DNA of 64,000 nt from Pogonophryne albipinna (GCA_028583405.1 JAPTMU010000422.1:1-64000); one strand, 5' to 3'; counted from the first letter of the stretch, positions 28,221 through 43,400 are shown. A program made the numbers and translations. Notes: a model not told the origin generated them from the letters alone.

Positions 28221-30158
28221 TGAATCATGCAAACTCCCCTGGTATTTGACGCTTCTTCGTCTCTGCTTCTGATTCAAATTCAGTTTAAAAATACAGCTGA
28301 TTTGACTGAAACAGAGAACGGAGCAGGCTGTAATAGATTACTTACATGTTATATATATTTCATAATGTGGGACCTAAATGATTTCATTTCACCCCCACTC
28401 CACATGAATAAGGCAAATGCTCCACTTAAGCCGTTAACAGTGAAATTATTTATATAAGAATCAACGTTCATTCTTCAGGTGAAAAATAACTCAACGACCA
28501 CTTACTAGCTTCTAATGGTGGTGAGCAGTGTGACTGCGTAGAAACCTCTGAAAAAAGCTTGAAATGTGACTTTTGAGCTCCTATTCTTTTGTCTCCTATT
28601 GAAATATAGGCATACTTCTCATTAGGTGTGTTTATAGTGTATAAACAGCAAGAAAAGAGGCCAATAATAAACCCAATGCCCTTCTGTATGTTACAACACC
28701 CATACTATTGCTATCCATACTATCAGTGTGTACCAATCAATACGTACAATGTCAAATGCAATATGCCAAAAATATCCAAATGTGCCTCCAGTCATTTTGC
28801 AGGTTGCTAACTGTCTTTTTTTATTCTACTGTTGCGCAGTATATGCAAGAGGGTCAAAGAAACAGCACATGTTGTGTAAGGGCAACTTTATTACAAGAAC
28901 AATATAACACCAGTGTGTAATTCAGTTTTAGATTTCAACACATTGCACCCTGAAAGCTGTTCACCAGGTAAAACAAACTATTATTAAGAAAAGGTAAATG
29001 GATTTAGTCTCAGCGTTTGTTAGCTTGTTAGCTTGTTAGCTTGTTAGCTTATGGCAGAAATTCTTCTTCTTTGGATATTTTGCCAGTCAACCAGCAGCTT
29101 CAGGTGCATCGACTGAATGGAAGATTTAAAGGGGCCAGAGAGTAACTCCCTCTGAAGGAAATATAGGGATTTTAGCCATTGACATCCACAAAAACCTACA
29201 GAACACAATACAGGGAAGGGAAAACCACTAAAAGTATATAGCGCCTCTCCAATAATGTTCTCCTTTTTGATTGTGGGCTGGATCCAATTTTAAATGTAAA
29301 TAACAATTTGTTTTGGTGTCTGCGTTATTCCGTTTTTATGTCTGTTAAAATAGATATTATTGCAGAAAAGAATATCAGAGTAACAGCTGATGGGTGTATT
29401 TTTACGTTTGCTGTGATCGCCCTGAGAGACAGCTGCAGGCCGGGGGCTGCAGATATTCCTCTCTTCTGATGAAGACCTCCCCTCAGCTTTCTTTACTCCG
29501 TTTGTTTACACAGCGAGACATCATGTAGGCGGCAGCGTGGGCGTGTTGGTGCTGTTTAGCCTGCAGTGTGTGCGTGTGTGTGTGTGTGTGTGCAGACAGT
29601 CAAAGCTTTCTGTCTCACATGAAGTTGTTTTATATTGATTTCAGCCAAAGACACTACGGTCAAAGATATATGACGACAAATAGTCTGAAGAGGACAAACA
29701 CCAAGTGCTTTTCTTTGCCAGAAATAAGCTGAAAGAAGACGTACTTTTTAAATCCCACAAGGGGAATGACAGTACTAATACGCATGTTGCATGTTTTGTT
29801 CTGTTGCTGAGGAGCAGTCGGAGGTCTGACTCCTTGCTCAAGGACACCTCTTTAGTTTTAGTTGTTGTGTTTGGTTCGTACCACGACTCGAACAAGTGAC
29901 CCTCGGATCACCAAGCCAAATCTTCCCCTTGCAGCCACAGGAATAGAGTTTTTATAAATAAATACCTGATCCCTGGAGGACAGTCCCACACAAACACACA
30001 GGTCTCGGTTGACGCTGGTGTTTGTCTCCTTTCTGTTTCCACTGGAGGACCTCAGGGAGGGAAGTGGAACAACAGAGTCAGAGGAGACAGAAGAAGAAGA
30101 TCGTGAAGACCGTGCGATGTGTCGAAAATGCTGTTTCTTATCATCTGCAGGTTATATA
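28219..30158. other. Gene-poor stretch with repeat fragments
   Basis: No gene is supported. A TTGTTAGC tandem repeat lies at 29020-29050. Reverse fragments of the AAGAGGCCCT dispersed element appear at about 29180-29250 (ACATCCACAAAAACC, CTACAGAACAC). A plus-strand open stretch at 30030-30140 encodes LREGSGTTESEETEEEDRED, but nothing confirms an exon. Confidence 0.45.
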
Positions 30159-30700
30159 CAGTTGCAAGAAAAAGTATGTGAACCCTTTGGATCCTCCACA
30201 CATAGCGTTGTGTTCCTTCCAAACAACTCAACTTTGGTTTCATCTGTCCACAGAATATGTTGCCAGTAGTGCTGTGGAACATCCAGGTGCTCTTTTGCAA
30301 ACTTCAAACGTGCAGCAATGTTTTTTCTGGACAGCAGTGGCTTCCTCCGTGGTGTCCTCCCATGAACTCCATTCTTGTTCAGTGTTTTACGTATCGTAGA
30401 TTCGTCAACAGAGATGTTAGCATGTGCCAGAGATTTCTTTAAGTCTCTAGCTGACACTCTAGGATTCTTCTTCACCTCATTGAGCATTCTGCGCTGTGCT
30501 CTTGCAGTCATCTTTACAGGACGGCCACTCCTAGGGAGAGTAGCAACAGTGCTGAACTTTCTCCATTTATAGACAATGTGTCTTACCGTGGACTGATGAA
30601 CATCAAGGCTTTCAGAGATACTTTTGTAACCCTTTCCAGCTTCATGCAAGTCAACAATTCTTAATCGTAGGTCTTCTGAGAGCTCTTTTGTGCGAGGCAT
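30152..30700 (-). pseudogene. Truncated Tc1-like transposase (N-terminal half)
   Basis: The frame gives 182 residues starting [19 protein letters not shown]. Residues 1-110 hold the paired-type double helix-turn-helix that binds the terminal repeats, with the GRPVK linker near residue 59. HGRTPRRKPLL near 113-123 is the nuclear-localisation-like basic region. The catalytic domain begins, and the first DDE aspartate is visible in ILWTDETK at residue 153. About ten residues later the sequence jumps to the terminal repeat, so the second Asp and the Glu are absent. It cannot catalyse transposition but could still bind element ends. The upstream 31077-30701 part is the normal 5' untranslated region of the family. 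Confidence 0.9.
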
Positions 30701-31077
30701 GGTTCACATCTGGCAATGCTTCTTAAGAATAGCTAATTCAAAACTGGTGTGTATTTTTGATAGGGCAGGGCAGCTTTAACCAACACCTCCAATCTCGTCT
30801 CATTGATTGGACTCCAGGTTGGCTGACTCCTGACTCCAATTAGCTCTTGAAGAAGTCTTTAGCCTCGGGGTTCACATACTTGTTCCACCCTGCACTGTGA
30901 ATGTTTACATGGTGTGTTCAATAAAAACATGAAAACATATAATTGTTTGTGTGGTATTAGTTTGAGCAGACTGTGTTTGTCTATTGTTGTGACTTAGATG
31001 AAGATCAGAACACATTTTATGACCAACTTATGCAGAAATCCAGGTCATTCCAAAGGGTTCACTTTTTCTTGCAACTG
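30159..31077 (-). mobile_element. Internally deleted Tc1-like transposon, copy 1
   Basis: Inverted ends CAGTTGCAAGAAAAAGTATG (30159) and its reverse complement ending CTTGCAACTG (31077) are flanked by TA on each side, the Tc1/mariner target duplication. Total length is about 919 bases, against roughly 1.6 kb for complete Tc1 elements. The transposase frame starts at 30700 and runs leftwards into the inner end of the terminal repeat. The second half of the gene is missing. Confidence 0.92.
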
Positions 31078-31287
31078 TACAAACACATTCTTGCATTTCA
31101 CACAACGAAGCTTTATGTGTTGAATATAGGCTATGTTGACAAAATAATCTGTGTCAGCGAGTGCATGTTTACCGTGCCTAAAGCCTCCTGAAGTCCTCTT
31201 TTCTTCTCTGATCAGCCTCTTACTGACTATTTAGTTCATGTTCTGTAACACATGCAACTTGTATTATATATATACACATCATAATAT

Positions 31288-31819
31288 CGCTTTACCGCAC
31301 CGTTGTGACGAAAAGGGAGCTGAGCCAGAAGGCAAAGCTCTCTGTCTACCGGGCCATTTTCGTTCCTACCCTCACCTATGGTCATGAAGGATGGGTCATG
31401 ACCGAAAGAACGAGATCGCGGATACAAGCGGCCGAGATGGGTTTTCTCCGCAGGGTGGCTGGTGTCTCCCTTAGGGATAAGGTGAGAAGTTCGGTCATCA
31501 GGGAGGGACTCGGAGTTGAGCCGCTCCTCCTTCGCGTCGAAAGGAGCCAGTTGAGGTGGTTCGGGCACCTAGTTAGGATGCCACCTGGGCGCCTCCCTAG
31601 GGAGGTGTTCCAGGCACGTCCAGCTGGGAAGAGACCAAGGGGTAGACCTAGGACCAGGTGGAGGGATTATATCTCTTCGCTGGCCTGGGAGCGCCTTGGG
31701 ATCCCCCAGTCAGAGCTGGTTGATGTCGCCAGGGAAAAGGAAGTTTGGGGCTCTCTGCTGGAACTGCTACCCCCGCGACCCGACCACGGATAAGCGGAAG
31801 AAGATGGATGGATGGACGG
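31288..31819 (+). mobile_element. Rex3/RTE-like LINE 3' fragment with perfect target duplication
   Basis: The insertion is flanked by ACATCATAATAT at 31276-31287 and again at 31820-31831, a perfect 12-base duplication. Its 3' end is GGAAGAAGATGGATGGATGG; a short GATG tandem tail is characteristic of the fish Rex3 (RTE clade) LINE. The 5' truncation is extreme, keeping about 530 bases. Confidence 0.88.
31305..31793 (+). pseudogene. Rex3/RTE-like LINE protein C-terminus
   Basis: A 162-codon open frame encodes the end of a LINE reverse transcriptase polyprotein: LTYGHEGWVMTERTRSRIQA, then FLRRVAGVSLRDKVRSS, LRWFGHLVRMPPGRLPREV and RGRPRTRWRDYISSLAWERL. These are familiar from many fish RTE-type elements. 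No catalytic YADD remains because the fragment begins after it. It is 5'-truncated but has no internal stops or frameshifts. Confidence 0.88.
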
Positions 31820-32042
31820 ACATCATAATATATTCAAGTACAATTACTGATGTACTGTGGTGACCACCTATTAATACACTGGGACATAATTCCTACATGG
31901 AACTACAGTTGGGGGTATTGTTCCCACACGGACATGTTATGTGTTTTCTATATATGTTGTGTGCCCTCCTGACTTGACTCTCTTCTTCCCGGACTGCAAC
32001 CGGACAACATGACCTTTGCTGCTCCCAAATAAAGTACCCTTG

Positions 32043-32492
32043 TGTCAGGGTGCGAGGAAAAGGTAGGACCCAAAAGCAGTATTAACAAAAAGCCAGCTTT
32101 AATTTACAAAAAAAAGCCGATGACAAAAGAAAACAAGACAAAGTTAGCATTACCAAAAAACAGGGGAGCACGAGTAAATAATCCAGGACCAAACTTCAAG
32201 GACAAACATGGAGCGTGACATGAAGGGAAAGACAAACAATGAACCAACACTGAACACAGGAAGAGACAAGACTAAATACAGGGAGGGGTAATCACAAGAC
32301 GAGAAACAGCCGGGCAGGGGAGGAGAAACACAAGGGCAACAGGTGAACACAATCAGACAACTAGACACACCAGGGAAACTAACGACAGGAGGAAAAACAC
32401 AGGGAGAAGGACCAGACAATATACCAAGAGGAAAACATGACAGAGAGAACAGAAAAACACCCAAACCTAGACATAACATGAATATCGTGACA
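32043..32492. mobile_element. Possible solo LTR or short transposon
   Basis: About 450 bases start TGTCAGGGTGCG and end ATATCGTGACA, so the ends are TGTCA...TGACA with short inverted repeats; TG...CA is the LTR pattern. CCTTG and CCTTT adjoin the ends as an imperfect duplication. It is A-rich, with AAAACAAGACAAAG-type words and no coding capacity. A non-LTR explanation is possible. Confidence 0.35.
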
Positions 32493-33395
32493 CCTTTTGC
32501 ACCTTCCTTGCACCGCCTCTGACTCCCTATCTCTCGGCACTACAGTACACAATACTGTAAATGGCTCTTATTAAAGTAGCAAAATTGACTTCCATCCTGA
32601 TTCTCTGATCAGATTTAACGGTATCAATGTTGTATTGTTCCTTCATTTCTAAAACGCTTAACAATCTGTTCATCTGAGTGGGAAAACGGACAGATGAAGG
32701 AACATGAAAGAGACAAATGAATCTGAGTTGAATCTATAAAAAGTGGATCTTTTTGATGTCATATTGAGAATCCAGATGCTGTGGAAGGATCCAGAATCTG
32801 TAAAGCTGCTGTCCGTCCGTCCAGCGGTTTCATCTTCTGCCAGGACGCTTCAAAGACCTCTTTATGATCGGGAAATATCAGCGTCCCACTTTCTTCTTCT
32901 TCTACTCCTTTTTTTTTAAAGTCTTCTTCTTCTTCTTCTGTTCAGCTTCTTTGTGTGATTGATTTGATGAGAATAGCCTCGCTGTCCTTCCTCTCTTTTT
33001 CTTCATCTTTGTTGTGTCTCATCGGATTTGTTAGTATTTTTTCTCTGTTTAGTTTATATCGTAGAGTCTGCTAACCCTTTTTTGTTGTCTGTCGTTGTTT
33101 TCTTTCCTGTTTTACTTTGATAATCTCCTCTCTCATTTCAGGTAGTTCGACTCCTACCCATGTGTGTTCACTGACCTGATTACCAGCCCCGCCCTTATTG
33201 TTTGCACCTGTAGAGTCCCTTGTGTGTGTATCTATTCTGTGTTTTCTCTGTGCCAAGTGCCAGATCGTTTCGAACCTTATGTTACTTGTCAGCCAGTTGT
33301 TATCTGAGCTACAGTGAATTTAAGTTAGTCTTTTGTAAAGTTGTTTTTTGGAGTCCTTGCTTTACATGAGTGTTTGTATTGCCTTGCTTATCACT
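32493..33395. other. Gene-free stretch
   Basis: Nothing firm. The CTTCTTCTTCT and GATTGATTTG...GCCTCGCTGTC words at 32880-33000 recur loosely at 36000-36110, suggesting a shared dispersed repeat or an old duplication. Confidence 0.4.
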
Positions 33396-33399
33396 TTAA

Positions 33400-34479
33400 A
33401 GGTCCCATGTCATGCTTTTCCGGTTATCACCCGTCCCCTTGTGTGTTATGAAGGTTTTTCTGCATGTAAACGGTCTGCAGAGTCTCAAACCCTCAAAGTA
33501 CACACTGTAGTGAGTAAAACTCTAACATAGAAAAGACCTGTCTATGCTGCCCCAGAACGCCTCGTTGGACATTTCTCTTTTCCATTGTTTGCTTCCTGGG
33601 TTCTGTGACGTGTGAACACCCAAATCAACAACAAATGACCGGATTGCCCCAAATGGACCAATCCGCGGAGCACCTCACACACCAGGGCCCTTTCTCATTT
33701 CATCAAATCCCCCTCCTCGATTCCTCGACTCCTCGGTCCTCCGGTAGTGACCCGGAAATGAATTTCAGCGCGCCATGTTGAAGGACATCTCATTTCTCTA
33801 AATGCACTTCGAGGACCGAGCATCGAGCATCGAGGAGGCTCTCTGGAGGAGCTCTAACCGAGGATACACTGATGGGTCCTCCACGGTCCTCCACGGCTCC
33901 TTCGTGGATGCATTTCCGGCAACAGAGATGTTTCAAAGAGTCGTGACGCACGGCCGGACTTATCTCAGCCAATGACAGCTCTGCATGCATCCCCTGGATA
34001 TTATTTTATTAACTGCTCTCATCGCGACGCGATGTTTCCAGACAGAACAGCTGAGAGGTCCGTGCAGAAAGCAGAGCAGTGTGTATAATATATATCACTC
34101 AGTATAACAGGCCTACTCTCTTTATTTGCTGTAGTTTAGTAGATATCTACAAACAAAGAGTCCATATTTTTCTAAAACCATTTAGTGCTTCACATAATAA
34201 AATACACAACGGCTGTAGCCTGTTTTAGGAGCTGTAGGTGTGTGTGGTACAGTGTGTGTGTAGATGCAGTGGACAGACAGGTCTCAGTTGGTTTGGTGTC
34301 CTCTGCTTACTTTTAATACTAAAAATAAAACTTTTGGCCCGTAATTTATTTTCCTCATTGTAGCGACCAGAGAGAGGGGGGGGGGATATATCCAGTCTCT
34401 GATAGTGTTACGTTATTATGAGAGTGCTCTGTTTGATTCTGAAATTGTATATATATGTATATAAAATTTAAATATATAC

Positions 34480-34532
<53 letters not shown>

Positions 34533-34937
34533 CGCATCTGTAGCCTGTTATTGTCTCATTATACCGCACTGTGAATGAATCAAAGTAAATAAGTCATCAT
34601 GAACACATCTGTCCATCAGACAGAGGGCTGCTGTGCCTCCTGTCATCATTAATGGACGTCTCTTTAAAATGACCTCTCAGAGGAGAGGAGTTCTCATTTC
34701 TCTAACCGCCTGCTGCTTCCCCTCCTCTCTCCTCGGCTCCCCTCCTCGACTCCTCTGCTCGCATCTCCTGTGGGCGGGACTAAGTCTCGAGGATAGGAGT
34801 CGAGGAGGGGAGTCGAGGAGGGGAGTTAGAGAAATGAGAAAGGGCCCAGGAGCTCCAACAAGCCGTTGTTTACATTTTTTTATCTATTCTAGTAGACCTC
34901 AACAATGGAAATATGATCAGTAGAAATGGCCATGACA
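33400..34937. mobile_element. TTAA MITE (AGGTCCCATGTCATG family), interrupted
   Basis: The left end AGGTCCCATGTCATGC at 33400 follows TTAA (33396-33399). The interior matches the copy at 56854-57643: CCCGTCCCCTTG and TTTCTGCATGTAAACGG on the left, CTCAACAATGGAA and AATGGCCATGACA on the right. The right terminal GTGACCT is missing before TTAA at 34938. Its centre is occupied by another inverted-repeat element. Confidence 0.7.
33685..34847. mobile_element. Inverted-repeat element nested in the TTAA MITE
   Basis: Begins GGGCCCTTTCTCATTTC (33685) and ends GAAATGAGAAAGGGCCC (34847). Just inside, both ends carry CCCCTCCTCGA...TCCTCGACTCCT in inverted order. About 1.16 kb, with no coding region. 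It contains TA/GT microsatellite sequence at 34446-34528 and a 10-base G run at 34376-34385. Confidence 0.7.
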
Positions 34938-35052
34938 TTAAGTAAATTCCTTTTTTGAATAATCTTTTGTCTGGAGTCGTGCATTTTGGTCCTATCATTT
35001 ACGTGTGTGCCCCAGTCGTAACAATCTTCTTCTTCTACTCACACACTATATA

Positions 35053-35975
35053 CAGTTGCAAGAAAAAGTATGTGAACCCTTTGGAATGACCTGGATTTCT
35101 GTATACGTTGGTCATAAAATGTGTTCTGATCTTCATCTAAGTCACAACAATAGACAAACACAGTCTGCTCAAACTAATACCACACAAACAATTATATGTT
35201 TTCATGTTTTTATTGAACACACCATGTAAACATTCACAGTGCAGGGTGGAACAAGTATGTGAACCCCGAGGCTAAAGACTTCTTCAAGAGCTAATTGGAG
35301 TCAGGAGTCAGCCAACCTGGAGTCCAATCAATGAGACGAGATTGGAGGTGTTGGTTAAAGCTGCCCTGCCCTATAACAAATACACACCAGTTTTGAATTT
35401 GCTATTCTTAAGAAGCATTGCCAGATGTGAACCATGCCTCGCACAAAAGAGCTCTCAGAAGACCTACGATTAAGAATTGTTGACTTGCATAAAGCTGGAA
35501 AGGGTTACAAAAGTATCTCTGAAAGCCTTGATGTTCATCAGTCCACGGTAAGACAACTTGTCTATAAATGGAGAAAGTTCAGCACTGTTGCTACTCTCCC
35601 TAGGAGTGGCCGTCCTGTAAAGATGACTGCAAGAGCACAGCGCAGAATGCTCAATGAGGTGAAGAAGAATCCTAGAGTGTCAGCTAGAGACTTAAAGAAA
35701 TCTCTGGCACATGCTAACATCTCTGTTGACGAATCTACGATACGTAAAACACTGAACAAGAATGGAGTTCATGGGAGGACACCACGGAGGAAGCCACTGC
35801 TGTCCGGAAAAAACATTGCTGCACGTTTGAAGTTTGCAAAAGAGCACCTGGATGTTCCACAGCACTACTGGCAAAATATTCTGTGGACAGATGAAACCAA
35901 AGTTGAGTTGTTTGGAAGGAACACAACGCTATGTGTGGAGAATCCAAAGGGTTCACATACTTTTTCTTGCAACTG
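35053..35975 (+). mobile_element. Internally deleted Tc1-like transposon, copy 2
   Basis: Same inverted ends as copy 1, with TA at 35051-35052 and 35976-35977, about 923 bases, in the opposite orientation. The deletion junction after the first catalytic Asp is the same as in copy 1. The two copies therefore descend from one deleted element that still moved, presumably using a transposase supplied elsewhere. Confidence 0.92.
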
Positions 35976-35977
35976 TA

Positions 35978-35985
<8 letters not shown>
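35434..35985 (+). pseudogene. Truncated Tc1-like transposase, copy 2
   Basis: A 183-residue frame differs from copy 1 at only a few positions (for example HK for HE near residue 20, RQL for RHI near 40 and GKN for RKN near 126). The helix-turn-helix pair, GRPVK linker and first catalytic Asp (153) are kept. The frame runs out through the terminal repeat, which supplies the last residues (KGSHTFSCNC). No stop codon interrupts either copy. Confidence 0.9.
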
Positions 35986-38308
<2,323 letters not shown>

Positions 38309-38325
38309 ATCACACACACACACAT

Positions 38326-38368
<43 letters not shown>
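38309..38368. repeat. (CA)n microsatellite
   Basis: About 60 bases of CA with a CATGGA interruption near 38325. Confidence 0.95.
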
Positions 38369-38931
<563 letters not shown>

Positions 38932-39049
38932 CTCTCTCTGAACCATCTGAACATCAACATGAAGATTTGTGGTTGCACTAATTACAGCCATTAGTCTTTT
39001 TTTTCTGAAAATAAAGTGGACCATAAAATGTTGATGTTAAAACCGCAGA

Positions 39050-39235
39050 GACGCAAACAGAGACAACGAGAGACGCCACAAAATGAGAGACAGATAAAGA
39101 CAGTGAGATGTAATTAGGGAAAAGACACAACAAGAGGCGAGTACAAATACAAGAGACAACAAGACGCAAAGACAAAAAGACGCAACCAGAGACAAAAAGA
39201 TGCAACCAGACACAATAAGAGACTATGAGTGGAAC
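39050..39235 (+). repeat. Degenerate flank of the 20-bp array
   Basis: Loosely repeated GAGACAACGAGAGACGC and AGACACAACAAGAGGC words lead into the regular array, like decayed edge units. Confidence 0.6.
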
Positions 39236-39838
39236 AAGAGTCAACTAGATTCAACCAGGGTCAACAAGATGCAACCAGAGTAAACAAAATTCAACCAGAG
39301 TCAACAAGATGCAACCAGAGTCAACAAGACGCAACCAAAGTCAACAAGACGCAACCAGGGTCAACAAAACGCAACCAGAGTCAACAAGACGCAACCAGGG
39401 TCAACAAGACGCAACCAGGGTCAACAAAATGCAACCAGGGTCAACAAGACGCAACCAGAGTCAACAAGACGCAACCAGGGTCAACAAGATGCAACCAGAG
39501 TCAACAAGACGCAACCAGGGTCAACAAGATGCAACCAGAGTAAACAAAATTCAACCAGAGTCAACAAGACGCAACCAGAGTCAACAAGACGCAACCAGGG
39601 TCAACAAGATGCAACCAGAGTCAATAAGACGCAACCAGAGTCAATAAGACGCAACCAGGGTCAACAAGACGCAACCAGGGTCAACAAGACGCAACTAGGG
39701 TCAACAAGACACAACCAGAGTCAACAAGACGCAACCAGAGTCAACAAGATGCAACCAGTCAACAAGACGCAACCAGTCAACAAGACGCAACCAGGGTCAA
39801 CAAGACGCAACCAGAGTCAACAAGACGCAACCAAAGAC
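39236..39838 (+). repeat. 20-bp minisatellite, about 30 copies
   Basis: Units of TCAACAAGACGCAACCAGAG, with GAC/GAT and AGAG/AGGG variants, occur head to tail. Two units near 39290 and 39550 share an unusual AGTAAACAAAATTCAACC variant about 260 bases apart, pointing to block duplication. Two near 39770 are shortened to 16 bases. Confidence 0.95.
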
Positions 39839-40449
39839 AACAAATCTCAATGGGAGACAGGATACAAGAGAAAAGAGACAAATACAGAAATAGAGATGTA
39901 ATAAAGACAACAGGCCTTAACCAAATAAAAGATACAAGATACTACCATGTCTTTGTACCACATGACTTCATACTTTGAATGATTTTAATGTGTTGGTCAA
40001 TTTATTTTGAAGATTAAAACATGTTTTGGAGTAATTGTTGTTTTTAAATGTATAACAACAGCTTTGTGGATGTTTTCTATCACATATTGTATATGTTCTG
40101 AACAGATATCAATGAGACAAACTGTTTAAAAAAATGATTAAAACTAAAACTAACATGGTAAACCTCAGCATTCATGTTAGCTAGACTCTCAGGCTTGTTT
40201 AGCCTCGCTGCTGGTTTGGATAAATAGTAGTGAGATCAGAAATATGCAGATAAAACGATTTCACACCGGGGTCACGCTCAGGAGAACGTGAAGCAGCTTA
40301 ACACACAAACACAAATATCTTGTGATCGGGCTGAGCAGCAGGGAGACGGGTTATTACTGGATGGAGAAATCCCTCAGAGCGGCAGGCTGTCAGGATTCAG
40401 GATTTGAGGTCAGAGGAAACAGATGAACCCAGATCAAAGCCACGTTAAT
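39839..40449. other. Gene-free stretch
   Basis: No coding region. This is the first repeat-poor sequence after the microsatellite-rich left part and lies between the 20-bp array and the inferred end of dact1. Confidence 0.5.
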
Positions 40450-43400
40450 GTCAAAGTCCACATTTAATGAAGCATAAAAAGGTTAAGCACCGGTATTGGC
40501 ATACAGAGAAATGATATAAACACTCACATCCGTAACAGTCATTTACAGTTGCATATATGGTCATTTACAGGAGTATCAGTATGTAACAGCTCACAAGGAC
40601 AGTGAAGTTTCACTTTTGGTTGAAGGTTTTTGGCTGTTAAGGTTTACATATAAAGTTTTTACAGATAAAATCCACAAGTCATAAAAAGCTCAAAATAGCT
40701 CACAACAAAGAGACAGGACATGACAGCTGGAAAGAAGCTTTCTGTGACTTTTTAAAGCTTTGTTGAAGTTGTTTATATCTGGAACATGTAACCTCTGGAC
40801 CAAAATAGACGTGAACAATGACTTGAAAGAGCTTTAAGAAACTTAGCATGGGCTTGCTGCTAGTTTTATATGTAAAGCTGTGGCATTTTATTTTTTGCTG
40901 CTATTCCGAGAGTCAGATGAGAAGATGGATATCAGTTTTATTTATGCCTGTTTAGCCTAGCTTAGCACAAAGACTGGAAGCAGAGGGGAACTGTTAGCTT
41001 AGCTATATCAGTGTATTTATGCCCCAAGGTCCTTTGTTCCCAAGCTTATGGCACCCTAACAAGACCTTTTAAAGTGACATAAATTGTAGTTATTAAACCA
41101 AAAAATACAATGGGACTGCCAAGCATTAAAGTCATGTCACTTAGCCTACAACAAAAACAGCATGTAGCTAAAAGCTAGCTGATGTTAATTTAAATTCATC
41201 ACACTTTAATTTGACTGTTAAATTATATTTCAAATACCTCCTATCCCTTACTTCCATGCTAATCCTTAAACTGTCAGTTAGAGATTGAACATGTTAACTT
41301 GCTAGCTAAAGAAGTAGCTCACAGATAGATAACATTTCAACAAATAGATTTAACAAATAGCTTCAATGCTAACTGTTGCTTAAAACACAGTGTCTACATT
41401 CCACATTTTTATTTTTAAACCTTTTAATAAACAATATGTAAATCATAAGATAGATTCCTTCTCTTTTGATGAAGCTAGGCTAACAGTTTCCCCCTGCTAT
41501 AAGTGTTTGAGCTCCTCTAGGCTAAGGACACGTCTGGTATGCACTCGTTAGCTAGAAACAGCTATCATAACATATGCTAGCTGTTGTAGGTAGCTGATGT
41601 TATGTTGCCTTATATTTTCACCAACCCATGTAGCTATGCAAACACCTAACAAAACACCTAATATTATGATTGAGCCAACTGTTGTATAGCTAAGCTAAGC
41701 TAACCACAAACTGAACTGATCTCTGTAGGAGACACAAAGATGATATCTATCTGAAACATCCAAGTCTTATTTGAGAGACCTGTATGAAAAAGAAAAATTG
41801 ACTGTTAATGGAAGCTATATAAGATAAATTGTTATAAAAAGATATATGAACATTGTGTTGGTAAAAAGGCATCAAACTGGCTAAAACCAGGCTACGTTAG
41901 GTTGGTTTGACATCCAGTTGACCTATAATGTAGGTCTTGACAGTCTTTCATTGACTTTATTGTTGCAGATGTTATGAATGTCCACAAACATATTTTGATA
42001 TTGACACAAAAAAAAGTAGGAACAATCCACATGTATGTCCAAGGCATTCGAACCAAGAGGTCTTTTTGCTTACATTAGATGTCAGTGTGTAGAGAAACAG
42101 TTAATTTCACTGATCTGAAAGCAGGATTATCACACAACCAGACATAGAAGATTTTACCACAATTGTTATAATGCAAAACCATAATAAATGTCGGCAACAG
42201 TGGTGAAAGTGTTAAGAAGGACACATCATCTTTAGTGTATAAATGTTATATAAACTGCTGTTTGACCAGCTGTCAGTCGGTACCATGCCTGGTATCCTAA
42301 AGCAAATATATTAGGTTTTAAATAGCTTTCATCAAAAAAATTAACATCGTAAATCATGACTGTGAAAAAAAAGAGAAGCATTTACAGACGTTTGGCATGC
42401 CGTGTAGGTACGCTACAACAAAGGGAAAAGTTCATGTTATAATAAATACAAAACAAAGCTACACACAAATGACAGATTAACGATGGTACACCGGTCGTCC
42501 TGTATGCTGACAGTTTGTCTCAAAGTGCAGGAAATAAGGAGATAACTGTAGCAAGGGACAACCTCATCACTATGTAGGAACATCTGAAGAACCTTCTGGA
42601 CAACTTTCTGAAGAACCTTCTGGAGACATTTTGAGAACCATGTAGGGACCCCCTAAAATCACTTTCCAACTTTCCAATAAACTCTGAAAACCTGACTACA
42701 GCCCCACTTATTAGTATGCTTGTTCTAAAATGCTTTCTGGACTGTCCAAAAATGAGATCAGTGTGTGGCCCCCTATTATTATTATTTGGCCTATTTTCAT
42801 GGCCTCAAGACTATAAAACCCTCTGGCTTTTGGGGCTCTCCAAAACCATTTTTTTTTTAGAGATCCCAATAACTTAATAGTATTTCTAAACTGGGATATT
42901 TTGTTGCTGGGGAGATATCAAAGAAACCTTGGGAAGCAGTAGAAGGGAACTTTGACAATAGATACAAAATACTCTGGCTGCAGACTATTCAGTTTGAAGC
43001 AGACAGAAAAGCTTGATTTCTCTTCTTTAGGGGGCCAGGGTTACACCGGCTGAGGCACTTGTTTGGCCAGGAAAGATGGAGGAAAGTGAAGGCAGACAAT
43101 TTAATTGGCTAAATCCAAAACTCCAAACCAACCCTTTTCAAAATATGTAGTTCCCCAAAAGCATCTAATGCTCCTTAAATCCTGAATGCAGTGATACTTG
43201 TTTACTGTTTTGGCTGCCATGTTGATTTGTTTGATGTGGGAACTTATAAGTTCACACTCCTTAGCGCCTTCAGATGTTTGGTGTTATTTGTGTTTACCTA
43301 CAGACTATGTGATCAACCCAGTGCTGTGGTATGAGGGGTGGGTAACTGAAACCCCACATGCTCTGCATGATGGTACATTTAGACACAGGAAGTTAATAAG

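Noticed and set aside
30009..30140. Plus-strand open stretch with an acidic peptide before the Tc1 element
   Set aside because: It looks partly protein-like, but overlapping frames are also open, the frame runs into the transposon end and there is no partner exon.
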